Source: Nematostella vectensis
Taxonomy: Eukaryota > Cnidaria > Anthozoa > Actiniaria > Edwardsiidae
DNA length: 64,000 nt
NCBI RefSeq assembly: GCF_932526225.1
Contig: NC_064042.1
Span: 6,317,540 to 6,381,539, forward strand
Direction: 5' to 3'
Shown here: piece by piece, positions 48,701 through 57,700 of the stretch
How positions within the stretch are numbered: the stretch's first letter is position 1
Layout: every line of letters starts with the position of its first letter
Translations under genes and position numbers: made by a program
Notes under the pieces: model-generated
Databases searched by the model: none
Told to the model about the DNA's origin: nothing
Seen by the model: only the letters and a program-made list of their open reading frames with translations

Positions 48701-51700
48701 AAACACTGTTTTCAACAGTCGATCTGCGGCTCTTCTTTTTCGATGTTTATTTTGAAGTTTACGCTGCAAAATTTGCATACATTCGCCCTTTAGAACGCAG
48801 TGGCCGATCCCAGGGCCATTTCCCGCCGACCCAAATGACAGAAAAGAAATAGGGCCCTGGGAACGAAGTTGAACGAATAGGTTCGAGGAATTCTAGAAAC
48901 GAGTGATTCGCCATAGTCCAGAGCCGTGGCATGCCATGTAAGATTGAGGGGAGCAATACAGAAACCTTAACAAAATATTGGGGGGGGGGGGCACAGTCAC
49001 GCTCCTACTGTTCATTTCCTTATATATATTCTTTAAATATTGGTAGAATCAAAAAGCCCAAACTGTCGTGATCTCGTATCAGAACAATGAATACAATACA
49101 CCAAAAAATGTATTGTATTTTTAAATATTGGGGGCACATGCCCCCAATTCCCAAACCCCTGCTACGCCCCTGCAGTCTTAGTCAGCTAAAGACGGTTTTG
49201 AGTCCCTGAAAGTGATACTGTCTCGATACTGGCGCCCGTTTCTCGAAACATACCCGAGAATTCTCGGGCCCGAAAACTTTATTTTGCATTTTTGCCCAAA
49301 ATTTCGAATGTTTTCCTTTTTGAGAACCGCTTCCATGTTTTAGAACAGTTTGAACTTCTCTTGGTTCCTATTTCAAATGATTACGCTCAATAGGGCTATT
49401 TTCGAAGTTTTGCTAAATCCAGAAAGTTACCCGAAAAGTGTCGGGTGACTGTGTGGTTCCGAGAACTTTCTTAATATTTAAAAGCCATGTGAATTTCGGG
49501 CCCGAGTAGTTCGGGGAAGATCAAAATCTATAAATCTATAAGATAATCATCCTTTACATGAATCTTTGTGGTAAAATACGATGTTTGACTATATTTCAAC
49601 ACATTTAGATACCATAAAGTTTATTGAAATTAGACAGCTTTTCAAATTTAAAGAATAAATCGTTTTTGTGCCCGAGAATTCTCGGGTGTTTTGTGAAACG
49701 AGCCATGTCAAAAGCCGGAATAATCCCAATACGTGTCAGAATCAGTTGCAGAGCTTGATTTTGTTTATTATCAGGACTCCCAGCACCCAACACGAGCCTT
49801 AACGTGACGTCACCAACCACGTGTCTAGGGGACGTCATGGAGCTGAAATGTGCAAGCACGGCGCTGTCTGTGGAGCAGTACATTCTAGAAGCATCTGGTA
49901 TGGGGCAGATGACTAGTTTGACCGGCGACTTCCGCGTCACCCTCACCGAACCGGGCAACAAGGCATACCGCTGCCATCCCTTTGTGAGGGGGATTAAGTT
50001 GCCCAATGCTACGGTAGTCGTCAATGTGCCAGGTTAGTATGTATTAAATAGAAAGATTTGAATTAATTTCATAGGTTTCAAGAAGAGTGGGGCCCCAATA
50101 ATATGCTCATTCTTAGCTTGAACTAAATTTGAGCCATAGAGACACTATTTCAATTCGATTGGATTTTGGCATAAACTAAACTCCTTGTTTAATCTCTTTT
50201 TTTTTTTCCTTGGAATGAAATGGAAAAAAAGAATCACACGCAGAAAATTTCCCACATCGTTTGTCTGCATCGTTTGCACACGTGAGAAAGTATTGGTTTT
50301 GGAAAACATTTTGTAAAATAATAAGAGGCGCAAGAATTCAAGATAGTGTCCATAACCTGTTTTTCAGACGTCATGGCCTCTTCTCAAATCGCCCAAATCG
50401 TAACGGAAGGTTCAAACGTGACGTTAGAGTGTGACGCCGGCATCAACAAGACAGTCTCATGGAGAAAAGTCGGACAAGCCAAATACCCGGTAGGAGGTAC
50501 CCGGAAATTCGCCCCGGTCACGCTTGCAGATGGGGGATTGTACCATTGCGTGACCGAGCACGCGCGCGAGTGTGCCGCCCTTGCCACCAAAACCGTCAAC
50601 ATTCAAGTCAATTGTAAGTAAAATTTAATCATTTGATCAAGAGCTTAAGTTCTTTTCCCCTGTAAAGTTTATTGTAAACCACCCTTCTGATACTACTGCC
50701 ACACTCAGGTTCACTTTTTCTTCTCTCGACAGCATTTGATTGAATTTTTTTACCGGATAAATACTAACTCCTTTTTTTTTCTTTCTAAAGCTATCGGTTC
50801 AGTACCTCCCAACATTACAACTAGCTTTAAAAACATGATTTTCAAAGAAAACGCCACAGTTCGCCTAACATGTCAAGCCACTGGAAATCCAGCACCGGAC
50901 GTGTACTGGACTAAGGACCGACGGAGGATCGGAGGTAGCAACACGCTTGAGCTCAAGGCTTCAGCTGATAACATGGGCGTGTACGAGTGCGTAGCGGCAA
51001 ATGGCGCGGCGCCAGACGCCAAAGCCTCGGTAACACTCGAGCTTCACGTACCCGGTAAGCAGGGGAGTAGTTACGGAGGGTTGTAGCTAGTCAGGGGTGT
51101 AGCTAGGGAGGGGAGTAGCTAAGGAGGGGAGTAGCTATGGAAGGGAGTAGCTAGGGAGGGAGTAGCTATGGAGGGAAGTAGCTAGGGAGGGGAGTAGCTA
51201 GGGAGGGAAGTAGCTAGGGAGGGGAGTAGCTATGGAGGGGTGGTAGCTATGGATGGGAGTAGCTTTGGAGGGGGCGTAGCTAGGGAGGGTAGTAGCTAGA
51301 GAAGGGTGTAGCTATGGAGGGGAGTAGCTATATAGGAAAGTAGCTAGGGAGGGGAGTAGCTAGGGGGGGGAGTAGCTAGGGAGGTGAGTAACTAGGGAGG
51401 GGAGTAGCTATGGAGGGGAGAAGCTATGGAGGGGTGTAGCTAGGGAGGTGAGTTTCTAGGGAGGGGAGTAGCTAGGGAGGGGAGTAGCTAGGGAGGGGAG
51501 TAGCTAGGGAGGGGAGTAGCTAGGGAGAGGAGTAGCTAGGGAGAGGAGTAGCTAGGGAGGGGAGTAGCTAGGGAGGGAGTAGCTAGGGAGGGGAGTAGCT
51601 ATGGAGGGGTGTAGCTATGGAGGGGTGTAGCTAGGAAGGGGAGTAGCTAGGGAGGGAGTAGCTAGGGAGGGGAGTAGCTCGGTAGGGTAGTAGCTAGAGA

Positions 51701-54700
51701 GGGGTGTAGCTATGAAGGGGAGTAGCTAGGGAGGGGAGTAGCAAGGGAGGGGTGTAGCTATGGAGGGGAGTAGCTAGGGAGGGGAGTAGCTAAGGAGGGG
51801 AGTAGCTATGGAGGGAAGTAGCTATGGAAGGGAGTAGCTAAGGAGGGAGTAGCTATGGAGGGGAGTAGCTAGGGAGGGGAGTAGCTAGGGAGGGAAGTAG
51901 CTAGGGAGGGGAGTAGCTATGGAGGGGTGGTAGCTATGGATGGGAGTAGCTTTGGAGGGGGCGTAGCTAGGGAGGGTAGTAGCTAGAGAAGGGTGTAGCT
52001 ATGGAGTGGAGTAGCTAGGGAGGGGAGTAGCTAGGGAGGGGAGTAGCTAGGGAGGGGAGTAGCTAGGGAGGGGAGTAGCTATGGAGGGGAGTAGCTAGGG
52101 AGGGGAGTAGCTAGGGAGGGGAGTAACTAGGGAGGGGAGTAGCTAGGGAGGGGTGCAGCTAGGGAGGGGAGTAGCTAGGGAGGGGAGTAGCTATGGAGGG
52201 GAGAAGCTATGGAGGGGTGTAGCTATGAAGGGGTGTAGCTAGGGAGGTGAGTTTCTAGGGAGGGGAGTAGCTAGGGAGGGAAGTAGCTAGGGAGGGGAGT
52301 AGCTAGGGAGGGGAGTAGCTAGGGAGGGGAGTAGCTAGGGAGAGGAGTAGCTAGGGAGAGGAGTAGCTAGGGAGGGGAGTAGCTAGGGAGGGAGTAGCTA
52401 GGGAGGGGAGTAGCTATGGAGGGGTGTAGCTAGGAAGGGGAGTAGCTAGGGAGGGAGTAGCTATGGAGGGGAGTAGCTAGGGAGGGAGTAGCTAGGGAGG
52501 GGAGTAGCTAGGGAGGGGAGTAGCTAGGGAGGGGAGTAGCTCGGTAGGGTAGTAGCTAGAGAGGGGTGTAGCTAGGGAGGGGAGTAGCAAGGGAGGGGTG
52601 TAGCTATGGAGGGGAGTAGCTAGGGAGGGGTGTAGCTATGGAGGGGAGTAGCTATGGAGGGGAGTAGCTTGGGAGGGGTGTAGCTAGGGAGGGGTGTAGC
52701 TAGGGAGGGGAGTAGCTAGGGAGGGGAGTAGCTAGGGAGGGGAGTAGCTAGGGAGGGGAGTAGCTAGGGAGGGGAGTAGCTAGGGAGGGGAGTAGCTAGG
52801 GAGGGGAGTAGCTAGGGAGGGGAGTAGCTAGGGAGGGGAGTAGCTAGGGAGGGGAGTAGCTAGGGAGGGAGTAGCTAGGGAGGGGAGTAGCTAGGGAGGG
52901 GAGTAGCTAGGGAGGGGAGTAGCTAGGGAAGGGAGTAGCTAGGGAGGGAGTAGCTAGGGAGGGGAGTAGCTAGGGAGGGGAGTAGCTATGGAGGGGAGTA
53001 GCTATGGAGGGGTGTAGCTATGGAAGGGAGTAGCTAGGGAGGGGAGTAGCTAGGGAGGGAGTAGCTATGGAGGGGAGTAGCTAGGGAGGGGAGTAGCTAG
53101 GGAGGGAAGTAGCTATGGAGGGGTGTAGCTATGGAAGGGAGTAGCTAGGAAGGGGGCGTAGCTAGGGAGGGGGCGTAGCTAGGGAGGGTGTAGCTAGGGA
53201 GGGGAGTAGCTAGGTAGGGTAGTAGCTAGAGAGGGGTGTAGCTATGTAGGGGAGTAGCTAGGGAGGGGTGTAGCTATGGAGGGGAGTAGCTATGGAGGGG
53301 AGTAGCTAGGGAGGGGAGTAGCTAGGGAAGGGAGTAGCTTGGGAGGGGTGTAGCTAGGGAGGGGTGTAGCTAGGGAGGGGAGTAGCTAGGGAGTAGGGAG
53401 GGAGGGGAGTAGCTAGGGAGGGGTGGAGCTATGGAGGGGAGTAGCTAGGGAGGGGTGTAGCTAGGGAGGGGAGTAGCTATGGAGGGTGTAGCTAGGGAGG
53501 GGAGTAGCTAGGGAGGGGAGTAGCTAGGGAGGGGTGTAGCTAGGGAGGGGAGTAGCTAGGGAGGGGTGTAGCTATGGAGGGGAGTAGCTATGGAGGGGAG
53601 AAGCTAGGGAGGAGATTAGCTAGGGAGGGGAGTAGCTAGGGAGGGGAGTAGATAGGGAGGGGTGTAGCTATGGAGGGGAGTAGCTAGGGAGGGGTGTAGC
53701 TAGGGAGGGGAATAGCTAGGGAGGGGAGTAACTAGGGAGGGGAGTAGCTAGGGAGGGGTGTAGCTAGGGAGGGGTGTAGCTAGGGAGGGGAGTAGCTATG
53801 GAGGGTGTAGCTAGGGAGGTGAGTAGCTAGGGAGGGGAGTAGCTAGGGAGGGGTGTAGCTAGGGAGGGGAATAGCTAGGGAGGGGAGTAACTAGGGAGGG
53901 GAGTAGCTAGGGAGGGGTGTAGCTAGGGAGGGGTGTAGCTAGGGAGGGGAGTAGCTAGGGAGGAGAATTATTTAGGGAGGGGCTCAGAGAGTGCATTCAT
54001 ACCCTTAAGCACCGTTAGCACTAAATAGCATTTTTAAATTAGTTTCATTTGTATTTTTAATTAAAATTTTTTTAGCGCTGTGTCCATCCGACTTCTGCAG
54101 CAATGATGGCAAATGCATATCTTCTGATTCTTGTGACAAAAACGGCTCATGCGCAGACAGGCGTACCTCGTTCGAGTGCGAGTGTAAACTTGGTTGGTCT
54201 AGACCTCAGTGCAAGAAGATAGGTAACATTCGCCAGGTCCGTACCCAGGGGGGAGGGGTAGGGTGCAAGCCGAAGGTCCACTTTCGTTTCTCAATAGAGG
54301 TGCTAGATTTTTATCAATCCCCTCCCCCAACCCCCCCCCCCCCCCCCCACCTGAAAAATTAGGTCCACTTTTTAGGATTTCGCACCCCCCCCCCCCCCCC
54401 CCCAAAGAAAAATCCTGGGTACGGGTCTGTTCGCTCTTTTTACATCTTTCTATGATTCCCCATGACCGTACGCTGTTCTAGTAAGCAGATATCGTGTGTG
54501 ACGTATAAATCAACAAAAGATACAAACGGTTACAATGATGTAGCAAGGATGACTTTTTACAACAAAATGTTGATTTCCCCGAATTAAAATAAAAATATTT
54601 CACAGGGTCCTAGCAGGGAGTGGGGCACTTGGGATAATACTTTTGAAAATTATAGGTAGGGACTCTGTGCCCCCCAATGTTTCTGTATCGTGCCGCCAAT

Positions 54701-57700
54701 ATTTCGAGCCCCGTTTTAGAATAGCATTCAATGCACATGTTACACCTTCTTGTTGTCGGTTAACATCTCTCTCGATATCTTGTTTGTCCAGATGAGGTTG
54801 ACATGGTGTTTGTGGGCTCCTTTAAGTTGTCAGGGATTGCATGGCGGGAGGGTTACGCAAACTCGGCCACCGAGAGCTACAAGAACATAACAGCGGAAAT
54901 CCGTCAGGCGGTAAGTCGTCTATTTGTCCGTGGTGTTCTATCCGTGTATATCATGTGGTTTTGGTTTTCCTTTCCCAATTTTCTTTGGTAGAAGGTACGG
55001 TCACATTTATAATCCAAAACGCCATCCGTTTTTGTTTTAGCATAAATCAATGGGCATTGTTCAGTAAATTGATTACGAAATAAAAATCATATCAATCATA
55101 TCAAATAGGGGTAGGAAGCCGTCTTCTAGCACCTTACTTTTCATAATTTCGTAACAGGGCAAGCTTTTGTGACTTTCCTTGATAAGTAAGTTGCTGTATT
55201 AAAGTGTTAGTAACTGAGTTCTTCTTGTATCCACAGATCGACAAGGCTTATGAGAACATGCCGATATTCGTAAGGAGCAAAGTGTTAGACTTGAGGTAGA
55301 GCCTTGACAACGAAAACAAAATGAACTTGTTGAAGAATAGGGGAGGGAGGGGTGGGGGAGCAAGCGCATGCTCATACGAATGCAGATTTGTATATATTTT
55401 TTTAGCAAACTTCACTTGTAATGTGAAGTGCGTTATTATCTTACTAGCGACTTTAACCACAGTTTATAAAAAAAAGTGTTTTTTTATTCGTGCGCATGTT
55501 TGTTCTTCTATTTAGATCATGATTTGCAACTCAGACTTTTTTTGATCGCCCATGGAAGGTCTAGCAAATTATAAAAAAAGCCCGTTTTTCTTTTTTTTTT
55601 TTTAAAAACAAGTGTACAATATTCCTCAAAATTCAGAGACGCAGCTCTGTGGTTTCGTCTTTTGCGATTCCTGTTTTTGTTGTTTCTAGGAAAGGCAGTG
55701 TGATCGTTGACTTTGAACTCTCATTTAACGAGCCGACGTCGCGCGATAAAGCTTTGGAACCGCTACAGAACGTCGCGATGACGGGAAGCCTGGGAAAATA
55801 CGGCATTAACGGATCCACCATCACACTACAGGCGGCTAGCGCAGGTACTTACACACAGTGCATTTTCACAGTAACAAGATTGCGTGACGATGTTTATTTG
55901 CGTTTTGTGTGGCTAGCGCAGATACAAGTAATCACACACTGAACATAGCCACCCTCTAGAGTATTGCCTGACAACGTTACTCTATTGGCGTTTTGTGTTG
56001 CACTACAGTTGGCTAGCGCATACGACACACTGTACACAACCGAGAGAGAAGATTGTGTGACAACGTTACTCTATTGGCGTGTTGTGTTATTAGTGCACAC
56101 TAGCAACATAACAACATAACGACATGGGCGCGCGCACTATGTTTAGTCCGACATAACGGCATGGACGTAATGACACTGCTACACTAGCTTCACCAACTTC
56201 ACTAGCCTCGCCTGCTTTGCTAGCTTTACTAGCTACACCACTGTCTACATTATCTTCTATAGCGGAGTCGTTACCACAGCTAAGTGACGTCATGCCGGCA
56301 TCCAGCAGCCTCAAAGTCACGTGGTCAAACGCAACTCGTAATGCGCAATGTACGATGCGCGCTAGACCTCTAGCTGGAGCGTCACGTGACTGGGTGACGT
56401 CATCAGGCTCTAGTAGTTCAGCCTCGCTGTCGTGCGTATTGGATGATCTTGAGCCTGACACTCTGTACGAGGTTGAGGTCACTGTGTCGGTGCGGGAAGA
56501 CACGAGGCGTGACACGGTGTACATCAGGACCACCCCCACAGGTACGTGTGCTAGTCACGTGACCATCAGGACCACCCCCACAGGTACGTGTATTAGTCAC
56601 GTGATCATCAGTACCACCCCCACAGATAAGCGTGTTAGTCATGTGATCATCAGTACATGTACAGGTACAGGTACATGTTCTGGTGAAGTCGTAACATCGA
56701 CGTTCTTTCTTTTGTTCCAGCTGTCGAGGTAAATGATCAGAATTCAACCATTGTTGGTCTCGCTGTGCTGGTCGCCATCTTGTTCTTGGTCATCATTCGT
56801 CTGTTTGTCTACATCGCGGTGCTGAAGAGGGCAGGTAAGTCGGTTAGATATGTTAAACTTCTGCTACAATAACTTAAAAGATTTACTTTAAAGATGCTAC
56901 TTTTTCTTTCACAGGTCTAACAGCAAAGAGAGAAAGGTATAAAAACTTCGTTAAATAACAGCGCTTTATATTCTTGATCTTGAATTCCAGTACCTTTCTC
57001 CCACAGATCTGAACCTGATAACCCAGGCTACTCTGGATTCCAGGTAAAACTTTTCCTAACAAATATACTGAGTTATGTACGAGTAGTGAGCGTTTTGAGG
57101 GTGAAAACACTTTAAACATAATTTATGCTTGCTCTTAAGAATGTGGCGATGCAAGAAAACGTCAACCAAGACCAACATGTAATACCAGAGATGGTAGATA
57201 ATGAGGTCGCCCCATCGGAAATTAGGGGACCCACCCCTGACCCCATTCCACAATACGAACCAGTGAACAATACACAAACACGATCACCGACCCATAGTAA
57301 CGTCACGAAATGCGAAGATGTAACGCAAGGGAGCAATGTCGCGCAATACGAGGATGTAACGCAAGAGGGCAATGTCACGCAGTATGAAGCTATGAATAGA
57401 CATGCATCACGTGATCGGCATGTACCAGGCAATCGCCAGTACGATTGCGTCGATAGCACGAGAATGAGTAGACAGAATCCACCCGCGAGGAGAGCAAGGA
57501 ACGACACAGGTGATCAAGGCGAGCCAGGTTATGAGAACACAAGAAATCGAGGTTTACCACCTGAAGTGTACCAATCTTTACAGGCGACGACACAACACAG
57601 CGAGAATGCGCAGTACGCCCCAATGCATCCTGGGACACGCATTGCGGCCAGGCCTGGTGGTAGGGACGAGAGGGGAGTAGGCACAGACATAAGAGGGAGT

